Positions 1 through 12,084 of a stretch of DNA of 64,000 nucleotides are shown in pieces. Position numbers and translations under genes: made by a program. Under the pieces are notes generated by a model. The model did no database searches and was not told where the DNA came from. It saw nothing but the letters and a program-made list of their open reading frames with translations. Position 1 is the stretch's first letter. Every line of letters begins with the position of its first letter. The stretch lies in assembly GCA_021234155.1 (NCBI GenBank), contig JAJEKV010000040.1, positions 12,417,072 through 12,481,071 of the forward strand, written 5' to 3'. This stretch comes from Isoetes taiwanensis. Lineage: Eukaryota; Streptophyta; Lycopodiopsida; Isoetales; Isoetaceae.

Positions 1-1081
1 TGATTTGGGAGCAATCACCTTAAGAATGGATGGACCCATCTCAAGTGCATTCGAAAGATCGCGGACGATCTTCTTTAAGAAGGGATGGATTGATACGGAG
101 CATGCTAGGGGGAGTGGTCCAAAACAAGGGATTAAGGCAATGGGGCATAAAGAAACCAATGGTTACAAGAATTGATAAAAGAGGCAAGAGATTTTATTCA
201 AATATTACAAGCAAAAGAATAGGGTGAAATATCCTAAGGAAAACTTCATGCAAAAAGGGGATGATATTTCAAAATAAAAAGAAAAGCTTCTTGCAACTAT
301 ATTTGAAAAAGAAAGGGACGATTTGGTGGACCAGAATAGCGTGAGCATGCTTTGTCAGGGAAAAAGGTTCGATCTGCTATTAGAAGGGGCGGTCAGCATG
401 GAACTAAAAGAGGGGAGGCTCCTGCCATTGAATCCGGCACCAGCAACTGGCCTTTGACTGTGGCCTCAAAACTGACCTGCAGGGAGCTCGAAAGTGCTGC
501 TGCTGAATCCGGTCCTCTTAGTTTACAATCACGGCCTCAAATCCGAGCTCTGCTATCCTGTCTGATCAAATCCGGCAGTAGGGCGGCATTTAATTGCTTG
601 AATGTAGAGTTTAGCCCGGATTCCTAAGCTGTTGTTGCCTCTTGAAGCTTATTAGAGTTGTGTTTGCTGTATTTCGAAAGATCTCAGACTATAAGAGAAA
701 AAGCTGTGGTCAATCTGCTTGTTATTCCCTTGGAAACTGCTTTAATCCCTGGATCGGTTGGGTGGAAACTGGATGCTCCATTCCTGGTTGTGGAAACCTT
801 GTACAATCGTTCTTGAGAAGAGCTGTTATAAGACTCTAAGAGTTAATTCTTCTGTTTCTATCAATTTAACTGTCTTTCAAAGTGGGTAATATTTTTAATA
901 ATCCTTAAACCATATCACATACACAAGATAATTGTCCTCATAGACTACCAGCAGTGAAGCAAAATGTGGAATATAAAGGAAAGGAGACAATAATAGATAC
1001 AGGGGTAGTCTTTGTTACTAACCCAGAACCATCAGCGTATCAAGGAAGACTAGAAGACAGGCTTGGACATGAAGCAATAAA
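1..1081. other. No recognised gene; possible degraded gag/leader of the Ty3 element
   Basis: Only short open frames (65-91 codons) are present and none resembles a family I know. Its position just upstream of a Ty3/gypsy pol relic on the plus strand makes it the expected place for gag and a 5' LTR. I see no zinc knuckle, primer-binding site or LTR pair. Confidence 0.4.
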
Positions 1082-1522
1082 ATGGAGGATTCCAATGGGG
1101 TCGTCTTAGAAGCAGCATCTGCATCTGGTACTCAAGCTACTGGAGGAAATTTGAATCACGTGGTGGAAGATCAAGAAGAAGATCTAGAGACTCAAATATT
1201 GTTTGAGAATGAGGAGGATCTGCCTCAACCAAGCGAGATGCAGCGAATCATTGATGAAGAGTTGTTCATGTCAAAAGAACAGATGAGTGAAGAGAAGAAA
1301 CATAAGTTTAAAAGAGTGCTTAACCTGGAACAAGAGAAAGCATATGATATCCTTACTGATTTAGATAAGCAGCAACCTTCTATTACTTTTGGTCAATTGC
1401 TGGAGCTTGCACCAAGTTGTAGGAAGGTTCTAATTGCGGCTATGAAGATGCGTAAGGAAGCTGTGGTTAACTCTGCTTGGCCTATAATTGTTGATCTTCC
1501 CTCGCAAGGAAGTCCACAGTGA
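1082..1522 (+). pseudogene. Ty3/gypsy gag-pol linker (pre-protease) fragment
   Basis: A 146-codon open frame rich in Glu and Gln. Its C-terminal part reads ITFGQLLELAPSCRKVL, which resembles the conserved leucine-rich stretch found just before the protease in plant Ty3/gypsy polyproteins. The N-terminal 70 residues are acidic and low in complexity. It lies about 180 bp upstream of the protease remnant on the same strand. It is a remnant of a larger polyprotein, not a gene in its own right. Confidence 0.55.
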
Positions 1523-1704
1523 AGCTCTTTGATGGTGTCTATTGTGGGCGCAAACATTAATTAGACCATATTTAACCCCTTGTTCCTGCCATACAATTAG
1601 GGCCCAATGACCCAAATGATCAGCCTGAGTGAAGATGACTGGCAAGGACGGAAGCCATGCTATCACCACCCCTGCATTGAGCAATTAAGTTGTAATTGAC
1701 AATC

Positions 1705-2042
1705 GGTGGTCCTGCAGGAGTTAATATTATGCCAGAATCAATGCTGAAGAAGTTTGAACTATCGGAACCTACTCCAGTGCACTTTGTAGTAAGGATGGTT
1801 AATCAAAGGAGAGTATAACCATTGGAACTTCTTACAAGAATAAAAACTAAGTCGGTATTATTTTTTTTGTTGATTATGTAGTCTTGCAAATGACACATAG
1901 TGATTTCACTTATTCTTTATTGTTGGGTAGGCCATGGTTATTGCAGGCTCGTGCCAAACATGACTGGTCAACAGGGTATTTGCACATTAAAGATTGTAAC
2001 TTTTCTGTCAAAATTCGAGTACATCTTACCAAAACCAACTGG
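1705..2042 (+). pseudogene. Ty3/gypsy aspartic protease remnant
   Basis: One frame near 1705-1810 gives GVNIMPESMLKKFELSEPTP, the segment that follows the catalytic Asp in plant Ty3 retropepsins. Another frame near 1890-2040 gives LLLGRPWLLQARAKHDWST, the hallmark C-terminal flap of that enzyme. Stops and a frame change separate the two parts, and the catalytic D-S/T-G triad itself is not intact. The protease would have cleaved the Gag-Pol polyprotein. It is non-functional here. Confidence 0.75.
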
Positions 2043-2127
2043 AGATGATCACAGAAGTAGTACAAACTCTTCGAACGGAGAATGAGGGGACCGTACGTCA
2101 GATTCTGGCGATTATGCGGCAGCACTA

Positions 2128-3075
2128 ATGCAAGTTGAAAATGAAGGCTATGATAAAGTATTGATACCTCCATATAGGGATGATACCTCTAGCATAGCAG
2201 TAGAAGAATGGATGAATTTACAAATGGAGGTGGGTTGTGAGGCCATTGCAATAGAACAAACATTGGAAGATATTATGGAAGAGAAAGATTACCCATCTCA
2301 TTCTTCAAAGTATGAAGTTGCAAAGTCAAAGTTGAAGGAAGTACCTGCAAATCAATTAAGTGGAGAGTTTCAAGCTATGCTTACACTGTCAACCTTGCAA
2401 GACGTGAACTTAGGGATGCTGGAAGTGCCAAAGGTTGTTAAGATTGGAGCTCAGCTAGTTGGCGAAGGACGTGAGCATATGTGCATCTTCTTGAACAGTA
2501 TCGAGACATATTTGTTTGGTCATATCAAGATCTTGGGGGTATTTCTCTTGAATTATGCATGCATAGAATAGTATTGAAGGAAAAAGCTAGATCTGTGAGG
2601 CAAAGACCCTATAAGATGTATCCACATTATTCAAACCTTGTTAAGCAAGAAATTTATAATATGATAGATGCTGGGTTTATTGTTCTAGTAGATAATAGTG
2701 AGTGGTTGTCTCTAATTGTTATTGTGCCCAAACAGAATTTAAGTTTGAGGGTTTGTGTGGATTATAGAAGCTTGAATGCGGTCGCCATTAAGGATGGGTT
2801 ACTTGTTCCTTTTACAGATTTTGTTTTAGATTCAGTGGCAGGGCATGAGTTATACTCATTTCTAAATGGATTTACCGTTATAGCCAGATTAGTATTGATC
2901 CAAAGGGACATGGAAAAAACTACTTTTGTTACACTTGGGGATATTTCATGTATCATGTAATGCCCTTCGGGTTATGCAACGCCCCTGCGATATTCCAGCG
3001 TGTTGTGACAGCACCTTTTAAGGACTATCTTAGGGAGTTCATGGAAACATTTTTCGATGATTTCTGTGTTTTTAG
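2128..3075 (+). pseudogene. Ty3/gypsy reverse transcriptase remnant
   Basis: After an acidic spacer (2128-2571), the frame starting near 2481 gives the RT palm and fingers: MHRIVLKE, VRQRPYKM, LRVCVDYRSLNAV and GHELYSFLNGF. The last motif normally reads F-M/L-D-G-F, so the first catalytic Asp is replaced by Asn. A frame change near 2950 leads to VMPFGLCNAPAIFQRVV and then FFDDF, which keeps the paired aspartates of the catalytic box. These matches are diagnostic of Ty3/gypsy RT. The frameshift, the lost Asp and internal changes show it is dead. Confidence 0.9.
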
Positions 3076-3099
3076 CACCGTCCTACTCATAGATATTGC

Positions 3100-3872
3100 T
3101 TGAGAAAAAGTTTTGCACGATGTCATCAATATGGTATTTCCTTTAATCCTTTAAAGTGTGCCTTGGCTATGACTCATGGCATTTTATTAGGACGTATTGA
3201 ATCCAAAGAGGGTTTGGCTATAGATCTAGCTAAGGTGGGGATTGTCTTAGCATTAGAACCTCCTAAAAAGCAACTTCAAGGATTTTTGGGCCATGTGGCC
3301 TACCATCGAAGATTTATCCAGCATTTTGCAAATAAAGCATTACCATTGACCTCCATTTTAAAGCAAGATACTGAAAATAAATGGATTGTTGCATGCCAGG
3401 ATGCTTTTAATGCTTTAAAAGATGCTCTTGTAACTGCAATTATTCTAAGATTTCCAAACTGGAACCTCGAGTTCCATATACATATAGATGCATCTGGATT
3501 TGCCATTGGCAGCATATTAACTCAAATGCAGGAAGATGGATGGGACCATTCAATATATTAGGCAAGTCGGCAACTTTCAAAGGCAGAATAAAATTACTCT
3601 ACTATCGAGAGAGAAGGCTTAGGGATGACTTATTGTGTCCAAAAATATCGCCATTATCTTTTAGGTAAAAAATTTGTTCTCTTTGTATGATCATCAAGCC
3701 TTAAAGTATCTTAATTTGAAGCCTTGTCGAACGGGTCATGTGGCGAGATGGTTACTCATCTTGCAAGAGTTCCAATTCCGAGTTGTAATGAAGTCGGGCA
3801 AGTGACAATCCATTGCAGACCATTTATTGAGACTTGTTGATGCAAAAGGAGAGAAAGGGGTGGACGATGATT
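3100..3872 (+). pseudogene. Ty3/gypsy RT thumb and RNase H remnant
   Basis: The frame 3100-3561 contains the RT thumb/connection (LQGFLGHVAYHRRFIQHF) followed by the RNase H start (HIHIDASGFAIGSILTQ), with the first catalytic Asp kept. After a TAG the same coding continues as ASRQLSKAE, YSTIERE and KYRHYLLGKKF, then ends near SIADHLLRL at about 3.83 kb. At least three stops interrupt it. Plant Ty3 elements normally continue into integrase, but no such sequence follows. Confidence 0.85.
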
Positions 3873-3890
3873 TGCCTACCCACAACAATA

Positions 3891-4730
3891 TCTGATTCAA
3901 ATTCCCTTAGAATTCTGCTACTGTAGAGGTATCTTGATACTCAAGTTGTAGTGCATAGTAAATAATCCGACGAATATATTGTAGAATGAGATCTGACCAC
4001 GGTGTTACTTTTTTAGTTATTTGTCCTCTGCATCCTTTATTGTTGGAACCCTAAAGCACAGCCGTTTTTGCTACCTGCATGCAAAGATGGTGGGCGACCT
4101 GTGAAACTTTTGTGCAAGATACAAATGTAGCATCCCTAGGTGATATGGCCTTAACCAACTGGGCAAAACCATCTAGACATTTATGAATAGTCTCTTCTAC
4201 CCATTTATGCTAGTGTCTCGAGAGAGCAACACCAAGATCTACTCGAGCGGTCTCCATGGGTCCATTACACAAAAGCTCCACTAAAAAGATCAAGATATGG
4301 CTGGCCGAATGGCTTCGGCACGATTAGGCTCTTCGTGCAGACCTGAAAAATAGAAAGGATACATCATCAAACAACCCTAAACTAGAATGGCTTGAAACTT
4401 GCATATAAGCCTCTTCTAAAAAATCAGAGAAATAAAAATGAAGGAGGCAAATATTTGGGGACACGGATTTTAAATAGTAAAATACAATATGCACTCTAGA
4501 AGTAATGTTAGTAGGACTCCTACAATAAAACATTAAATCATATAAAAACCTTAAGAAAAGAGTACAAAAATAAGAAAGAAGCCCCTGTTAATGTGAGACA
4601 TATTCAAGAAGAATTACGTGTTCACTTGGCCAACTTTGCATATCCTTTTGATTATGAGTTTTTTTCTTTCTTTCTTTCTTTTTTTTATGTTGACTATTAT
4701 GTTGCTAAGTTATGCAAGTGTATACCCTAC
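3891..4730. other. No recognised feature; TTTC microsatellite near 4660-4690
   Basis: No coding match on either strand. This is where the integrase of the Ty3 relic would be expected, but I cannot see its motifs. A short pyrimidine-rich run of TTTC repeats lies at about 4660-4690. Confidence 0.4.
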
Positions 4731-4984
4731 GTCTCGCATCCTACATTTTGCAAGTCTCTACCATCAGAGAATCCCTTACAGGACAAGGGATCTGAGAGCC
4801 TACTACCAGGGTTTTTCCTCCCATGTGGGGGTTTTTTCATCCCAGTAGTAGGGACACATTGTATAGTAGCATTTGTCTTTTTGGTGTGGTTTTATCTGCT
4901 TTGTGTACTGCATGTACCGTCTCATAGGTCAAGTTTGGCCTCCGCGGACGTTAAAATATACTTCCTTCCTTCGTTCCTTCCTTA
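4731..4984 (+). mobile_element. LINE 3'-end fragment with TTCC-repeat tail
   Basis: Nearly identical to 56206-56460. It covers the last codons of a LINE ORF, the 3' UTR with a purine/pyrimidine run around CATGTGGGGGTTTTTTCATC, the conserved end CCTCCGCGGACGTTAAAAT, and a TTCC-repeat tail. The copy at 56 kb extends further 5' into the zinc-knuckle coding region, so this one is a 5'-truncated insertion, as is usual for LINEs. No clear target-site duplication is seen. Confidence 0.8.
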
Positions 4985-7168
4985 ATAGATCTAATGTCTC
5001 TATTTTACCTTTTGGAAACTGATGTTGTTATAATGTTGTTACACTAGATTCTCTTGTTCCTATTGGAACACTATTCTAGACAGTATATCTTCAGATTGAT
5101 TTCATAGTATAGACTACTATTTGTTACACGATAGCTGTCTCTCATCTTAATAATTTGTATTTTCATAATCTCTAAATATATGTTCATATTCGGACTCCAT
5201 ATATTGCTGATATTTAGACTTCATAGTGTGATATACTGTTGAATCTTCTTAAATTCATATCCCCAATAGTCCTTATTAGCAACTGATTTTCTGAGACATA
5301 TATCATGTTCAATCATGAGGTACATGTCCAAACAAATACTTTGACATTCTCACCCTTGCTTCCCAGTTGGTTTTCACCTCGAACCAAGTGGCAAAATATT
5401 GAGAAACTTATCCTTTCTAGGGGATCTTATTTTGATTTTATACCTTATATATGTGGCATTGTTCCCATTTTTCCTCCTTAAACCAAAATTTTATGTTGGA
5501 TTACAAGTATCCATAGAATTCTAACAAAGTCTGTTTGTCTATGGACCATCATGGCACAATTTTTAATTGCTACCCTTTTATCAGTGTTCCGAATTATTCC
5601 AGGTTATTTAAAGTTCTTTAATTCTTTAATTTTGGGTTAAAATTTTCCTCCTTTCCCAATTTCGTCATGGCTGGAGATGGAAATCTAAATTGTGAAGATA
5701 TTTTTCAATAGAGAGCCAGATTTGGCTATTTATATGTACAGCTCTCATGTGACTATGATTCATCGAAAAGTAGGAAGGGTCTGGCTGGTCTGAGGCTTAC
5801 AGTTACCGTGTTGCGGCAGGTTTGCACAAATTGCTCCATATCCAGTACTACTGAAGTTAGGTTCTTCAATCCTTCCAATGAATGAATGAAAACTCAAGAA
5901 ATGCATGCAACACATCCATCAACATGTCTCGACAAGAATGATGGAAACAACGCTGATCGGGTTTCTTTATTTGTCTTTCTGTACTGATTAATTATAGCTT
6001 TGCATATCCTCATATCTAATTCTGGCCCTTTGTGCCTTCTATTCACATGTATTTGGTTCATAAAAAATCTATTCAAATAGGGTTTTAGATTTGGGACATC
6101 CGTTATAGAATAGAGTAGTCATTACTTCGCCCATCCTATTCGTGTAATATTGTGCTCACCATTGCTGAAAATTTGTCCTATGTAATTCATATATTTGCTC
6201 CATTTATCTTTATTTGCTTGCTACAATCACTTATGCAATAAAGCTCATTACACTCATATCTGATCTGCACAGTTCCAACTCATATGATAGCTTGTCTATT
6301 CTATTCTATTCTATTCTTTCTTAACTCTAATATGGATTTAAGCCACACTCCACCTTAGAGGTCTATACTATGCTGAGAGTTTAACTCTAAAGATAGACGT
6401 TTAAAGATAGATGGAATTATTCTTATTGTGATCCTGGCCTAGTTATACTTAACGGAGAAACGGATATTAGCCAGAAGCCAGAAAACATCTAAATCAATGT
6501 CTCAGATGAATCAATAGGGCAGTAAATGCACTTATTCTGCAGTAAATGTTGATTGTGTAGATATTCCAGTTCCACACATATCTGCCTTGCACAATGTTAT
6601 GTTAACAGTCCATGTTACTAATTATCTGCTAACCTGCTTGAGTGGTACATATCTATGAACTTAAAATGTCGTATACAACTAGTATAGATCTATATTGAAT
6701 ATAGTAAAACGGTTAAAGGATAAGGTGGATGCTAGATGTACACCGTATCATAAGGTTGAGGTGTCATATTGTGCTATGAATAATGCTCTTTCTAGTCATT
6801 ATTATCCATATATTTTACTTGTAGATGATCTTCATTTCTGCATCATCACTCCACCTCTTTTAATCATAATTTGCTTCTGTGCTATGGGATCTATTTCTGT
6901 TGTATTAATTTCAGAATTCATTTTCTTAAATACATGGCTTTATTATTATGATTATACATGTTTATTTTATGGTGAAGGGCATTAAGCCGGATGAGTTCAT
7001 TGCTTACTTGTTTGTGGCATGCATTTACCCTTCTCAGGCTAACTTGCATTTGGTTCCACTGCAGGTAACCGAACGTATCCCTCCGTATGGTGATTAATTG
7101 GTTAAGAGATTGAGCAAAGTTATTGCTCAAAATGCGAAAGACCTTTGTGGTAAAATCTATGAACACTG
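4985..7168. other. AT-rich interval without recognised genes; TATTC microsatellite at 6297-6322
   Basis: Open frames are short and match nothing I recognise. The run of TATTC units at 6297-6322 matches the tail type of the LINE ending at 40485, but the conserved LINE 3' end does not precede it. It may be an eroded LINE tail or simply a microsatellite. Confidence 0.35.
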
Positions 7169-7440
7169 TTTTTTTTTTTTTTTTTTTTTTTTTGAAGAAC
7201 TGTATCATCAATATATTAAAAGAATGGTAATGTTACAAAGCAAGTGAGGAGGAAGGAGAACTGCCCCAAAGAGACAGCGATACCTCGACACTCCACAACA
7301 AACTCACAGAAAAACTGCAACTCTACTGCTGTACAAACCGACCATCACCATCTACAACACCCAAGAAGTCCCGCCAAATGGCAAACTTCCGCTCTACTAA
7401 TCCCAGGAACACCAGAAAGCTTTGAAATAGCTTGTACCTG
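7169..7440 (-). mobile_element. L1-like LINE 3' UTR fragment with poly(A)
   Basis: A run of 25 T at 7169-7193 is the poly(A) tail of a minus-strand insertion. The sequence to its right, up to about 7440, is almost identical to 54702-54955. There it continues into the zinc-binding C-terminus of an L1-like LINE that also occurs at 16865-17250. This copy is therefore a severely 5'-truncated member that retains only 3' UTR. Confidence 0.8.
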
Positions 7441-7639
7441 ACACACTCACCCCGGTTTTTGGTCCACTGTTGAAAACATCAGTTTTGGTAGGTCTACATG
7501 TCCTGTTTTCAAAGAATCCTACATGTGGATTTGTGGAGGTATGGTTTTGTTCGATAATGGTGTTCTTTTTTCAGTGGACTAAAACATCCACTGTTGTTTT
7601 GTAGTTTCTTCTATTGTGACATGTCATTTTATCATACAA

Positions 7640-8160
7640 TCCACTGTAGGAAAGAATACTTGAATTTCTACATGTCTAATAATTCTATTGTCACATGTCT
7701 TTATAGATGTAGGAAAGAATATTTGATTCTCTACATGTCCTATACTTCCATTCACATGTCTTTATAGTAGTAGGACAGAGTACTTTATTTACTAATGCAT
7801 TGTAGGAAAGAATACATGAATTACGACATGTGTAATACTTCTATTGTCACATGTCTTTATAGAAGTAGGAAAGAATACTTGATTCTCTACATGTCGTATG
7901 CTTCCATGTCACATGTCTTTATAGTAGTAGGACAGAGTACTTTATTTGCTAATGCATTGTAGGAAAGAATACATGAATTACGACATGTATAATACTTCTA
8001 TTGTCACATGTCTTTATAGAAGTAGGAAAGAATACTTGATTCTCTACATGTCCTATCCTTCCATATCACGGGTCTTTATAGTGGTAGAAGAGTACTTGAT
8101 TTGCTACATGTGATGCACGCACGATCACATGTCCTTATACTAGTATTCCATGTAAGACAA
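7640..8160. repeat. Higher-order tandem repeat, about 157 bp, built from about 60-bp subunits
   Basis: The phrases TAGGAAAGAATACTTGAT, CTACATGTCC and TCACATGTCTTTATAG recur every 55-65 bp. Triplets of these subunits repeat as a block with a period of about 157 bp: TGTAGGAAAGAATACATGAA occurs at 7801 and 7958, with a related start near 7646. The last block is more diverged. Isolated partial matches occur upstream from about 7490. Confidence 0.8.
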
Positions 8161-8199
8161 GTTACTTCAACTACTTCAATTACTTAACACCTATTTTTG

Positions 8200-8705
8200 C
8201 ATAACAAAACCATCAAGAATTTGATTTGTATTCCTTGAGGGAGTGCAGGACCCATTTTTGAACAAATCCCTAAGCATTAATGTCATAGGACCATAAAAAT
8301 CCTAACAATATCCTAACATTTTGGATATTGTTAGAGAAAGACCATTAAACCATGCCTACATTTTTTGCATAACAAACCATTAAGAATTGTGAGATGTATT
8401 TCTTTATGGAGGATAGGACCATTGCAACAAATCCCCAAGCATTAAAATGGCAAGACCATGCAATATCCTAACATTATTCCCCCATTTTGGATATCGTTAG
8501 TGGAACACCATTAAACCATTCCTACATCTTGGTATAATTTAGACCATTAAGAATTTGAGATGTAATTGTTTATGGGGAATAGGACCATTGCAACAAATCC
8601 CCAAGCATTATAAAATGGCAAGACTATGCAATATCCTAACATTATCCCCCCATTTTGGATATCATTAGTGGAACACCATTAAACCATGCCTACATCTAGT
8701 TGGTA
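8200..8705. repeat. Three tandem copies of an approximately 166-bp unit
   Basis: ACCATTAAGAATTTGAGATG-like starts recur near 8206, 8378 and 8541. Each is followed by a CAACAAATCCCCAAGCATTA-like phrase, then TTTTGGATATCGTTAG, then ACCATTAAACCATGCCTACAT. Copies two and three are closest to each other; copy one is diverged and longer in places. Confidence 0.8.
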
Positions 8706-8870
8706 CTAAGGTTCGCTATAGATGATCCAATAGTTATCCACGTCATCCAATGGTTTTAATTGTATCTAATTTATCTTATCCAATGGTTCTTTCTAAGAAT
8801 GCAATGGTTCTTTGAAAAACAAGATAACTTATTGCACTTAGACGATTTGCACTAAGAACATATCAAACCA
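8706..8870. other. Short spacer between repeat zones
   Basis: No coding match. The phrase ATCCAATGGTT is repeated three times with variation. It separates the 166-bp repeats from the larger block repeat that follows. Confidence 0.35.
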
Positions 8871-11800
8871 TAAAGTGTCCCCGCAATGCACCGTGTAGAA
8901 ACCCAAGTGTTTTTGTCGTTCGGACAGTACAAAGGCTCCGGAATGGAGATTTGACTTCGCCATGTTGTCCAACACAGCGAAATTACCCTAGAGACCAAGT
9001 TACACGGTCATTTTTTGCAGCAAAAGAAACGCAAACCCTCTACATGGCGGTATTCTGCACCATCCGCTAAGGCCAATTCAACGAACGTGTTGGGCATGAT
9101 CTACTTTGGCGCTTCCTGGAGCAGGGGTGGTCTTCTGCCCACGAAACTTGGTCTCCAGGGTAATGTCGATGTTTCGAGTCCGTTGGCGTAGTCGGATCAC
9201 GATTACGGGGTGGGAGAGTTGCCCGTCCGTGGCCAAGGACCTTCCAGAGAGGACCCTTTGGGTCGAACTGCTTCTGGAAGGTTTTAGGGCTCCGTCTTCT
9301 GGCGTCAACGCCCTCCCACTACCTCATGACATTATGCAAGCTCCTGGTCCAATCTGGCTATGGTATGGCCTCCAAAACGTAAACCCTGTGCCTTGCCAGG
9401 TTATTGTAGGGTTTACGTTATGGAGGTCGGGCTTTGGTCCGTTGCACTTGGGACATGGTCGAGCAGCTGCGTTTGAAAACACGAGGCAGTAGAAATTGCA
9501 AGAATGGGGTTTGGATTTATTCTCCTCCTAGTTTTACAATTAAAAGTGTAGAGCGCCTTATGCAGTAGCAAAATTGTTTGGGGTCACTCGGATTGGCGAA
9601 TAGATCGAAACTCTGTTATTTCAGTTCTCATGGCTCCCCATGCATGTTTAGAAATGGTCCACCTAGTTATCAAAGAAGTCGACCACGTTTTGGCCTCCAA
9701 AACGTAAACCTACGGCGTTGCTAGGTTATTGTAGGGTTTACGCTATGGAGGTCGAGTTTTATTCAGTTATTGCACTTGAGACATGGTCGAAGTCTGCGAT
9801 TGAAAACAAGAAGCAATAGAAACCGATGAAATGGGGTTTGGATTTACAGAGGCAAGCTTTCCTACGGTGCTCCTCAGGAGGGCAAATGCCAATGCCTCCC
9901 TTCCGGAGCCGGTTTCCCTATCCGACCGTTGAATTCTCCATTCAAGTAACTTGCTTCGAGCAGGTTCAAACAAATTCAAGATCTGTCCGGGAGAACATAT
10001 CAAACCGCAAAGTGTCCTGCAGTCGACCGTGTAGAACCGTGTTTTGTCGTTCGGGCAGTACAAAGCTCCGGAATGGAGATTTGACTTCGCCATGTCGTCC
10101 GAAACAGCGAAATTACCCTAGACACCAAGTTACGGTCATTTTTGCACAAAGAAGCACGAACCCTCTACATGGCAGTATTCTGCACCCTCCGCTAAGGCCA
10201 ATTCACTACGAATGTGTTGGACATGAGCTACTTTGGCGCTTCCTGGAGCGAGGGTGGTCTTCTGCCCACAAAACTTGGTCTCCAAGGTAATGTCGATGTT
10301 TCGAGTCCGTTGGCGGTCGGATCACGGTTAGGGGTAGGAGAGTTGCCCGTCGGTGGCCAAGGACCTTCGAGAGGACCTTTTGGGTCGAACTTACGGAAGG
10401 TTTTAGGGCTCGAATCTTACGGCATCAATGCCCTCCCACTACCTCATGACATTGTGCAAGATCTGGTCCAATCGACTAGGGTATGGCCTCCAAAAGCGTA
10501 AACCTTGTGCGTTGCTAGGTTATTGTAGGGTTTACGTTATGGAGGTCGAGTTTTATTCAGATTGCACTTGAGACATGGTCGAGAAGGCTGCGATTGAAAA
10601 CAAAAGCAATAACCGGCGAAATGGGGTTTGGATTTACCGGGCGGGGGCTTTCCTACCGGTGCTCCTCGGGAGGGCAAATGCCAATGCCTCCCTTCGGAGC
10701 CGGTTTCCCTATCCGACCGTTGAATTCTCCATTCAAGTAACTTGCTTGGCGAGGGTTCAAAAATTCAAGATCTGTCCAGGAGAACATATCAAACCGCAAA
10801 GTGTCCTGCAGTCGACCGTGTAGAAACCCAAGTGTTTTGTCGTTCGGGCAGTACAAAGGCTCCGGAATGGAGATTTGACTTCGCCATATCATCCAAATCA
10901 GCGAAATTACCCTAGGGACTAAGTTACACGTTCATTTTTTGCAGCAAAAAAAACACGAACCCTCTAACATGGCAGTATTCTGCACCCTCCGCTAAGGCCA
11001 ATTCACTACGAACGTGTTGGACATGAGCTACTTTGGCACTTCCTGGAGCAGGGGTGGTCTTCTGCCCATGAAGCTTGGTCTCCAGGGTAATGTCGATGTT
11101 TCGAGTCCGTTGGCAGAGTCAGATCACAGTTCCGGAGTGGGAGAGTTGCCCGTCCATGGCCAAGGACCTTCCAGAGAGGACCTTTGGGTCGAATTGCTTC
11201 TGGAAGGTTTTAGGGCTCCGTCTTCTGGCGTCAATGCCCTCCCACTACCTCATGACATTGTGCAAGATTCTGGTCCAATCTAGCTAGGGTATGGCCTCCA
11301 AAACGTAAACCCTGTGCCTTGTCAGGTTATTGTAGGGTTTACGTTATGGAGGTCGGGCTTTGGTCCGTTGCACTTGGGACATGGTCGAGCAGCTGCGTTT
11401 GAAAAACGAGGCGAGAAAAGCGCGAATGGGGTTTGGATTTAATCTCCTCCTAGTTTTGCAATTAAAAGTCTAGAGCGCCTTATGCAGTAGCAAAATTGTT
11501 TGGGATCACTCGGGTTGGCCAATAGATCGAAACTCTGTTATTTCAGTTCTCATGGCTCCCCATGCATGTTTAGAAATGGTCCACCTAGTTATCAAAGAAG
11601 TCGACCACGTTTTGTCCTCCAAAACATAAACCCTGTGCGTTGCTAGGTTATTGTAGGGTTTACGTTATGGAGGTCGAGTTTTATTCAGTTGCACTTGAGA
11701 CATGGTCGAGAAGCTGCGGTTGAAAACAAGAAGCAATAGAAACTGACGAAATGGGGTTTGGATTTACCCTCCTCCCAGTGTCGCAATTAGAAGTTAAGAA

Positions 11801-12060
11801 CACATTTTGTAGTAGCAAATTTTTTTGGAATGATTCGGGATCGCCAATAGATCCAAACTCTGTTATTTCAGTTGCCATGGCTCCGCATGCATGTTTGAAA
11901 AAGGTACACCAGGTCCCAAGTGCAACTGACCACGTTTTGGCCTCCATAACGTAAACCCTACAATAACCTGGCAAGGCACAGGGTTTACGTTTTGGAGGCC
12001 ATACCCTAACCAGATTGGACCAGGATCTTGCACAATGTCATGAGGTAGTGGGAGGGCGTT
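8871..12060. repeat. Large tandem block repeat (about 0.8-1.1 kb units) ending in an inverted piece
   Basis: Three direct copies start near 8871, 10003 and 10797, each with AAAGTGTCC followed by an ACCGTGTAGAA box and CTCCGGAATGGAGATTTGAC. Later landmarks are GGTAATGTCGATGTTTCGAG, CTCCCACTACCTCATGACAT and GGGGTTTGGATTTA. The second copy is shorter because it lacks one internal section. From about 11905 to 12060 the CTCATGACAT-to-palindrome section appears again in reverse orientation, so the block ends in an inverted repeat. Frames of 80-150 codons occur but differ between copies, so I do not regard the unit as coding. Confidence 0.85.
9369..11998. repeat. Six copies of a 58-bp imperfect palindrome within the block repeat
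   Basis: Copies lie at 9369-9426, 9695-9751, 10487-10545, 11295-11352, 11616-11673 and 11941-11998; the last is reversed. Each has a left arm CCTCCAAAACGTAAACCCT, a loop of about 20 nt around TGCCAGGTTATTGT, and a right arm AGGGTTTACGTTATGGAGG. The arms pair over 19 positions with one mismatch. It could form a hairpin or cruciform, or be the relic of a very small inverted-repeat element that was then amplified with the block. Confidence 0.85.
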
Positions 12061-12084
12061 CGATTTGGGGAAGGGCTCCGCGCT

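Larger units (their letters stand above)
1082..3890 (+). mobile_element. Degenerate Ty3/gypsy retrotransposon (protease-RT-RNase H)
   Basis: Plus-strand fragments appear in the normal Ty3/gypsy pol order: pre-protease linker, retropepsin C-terminal half, reverse transcriptase, RT thumb and RNase H. They lie in different frames with several stops, so the element is dead. RNase H peters out near 3.87 kb. I see no integrase HHCC or D-D-E motifs and no 3' LTR, so the element is truncated or rearranged at its 3' end. Base composition resembles the surrounding AT-rich DNA, in keeping with an old insertion. Confidence 0.85.

Noticed and set aside
9078-11287. Frames of 70-154 codons in the block repeat
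   Set aside because: The frame, length and stops differ between the three copies of the same DNA, so selection for a protein is not apparent.
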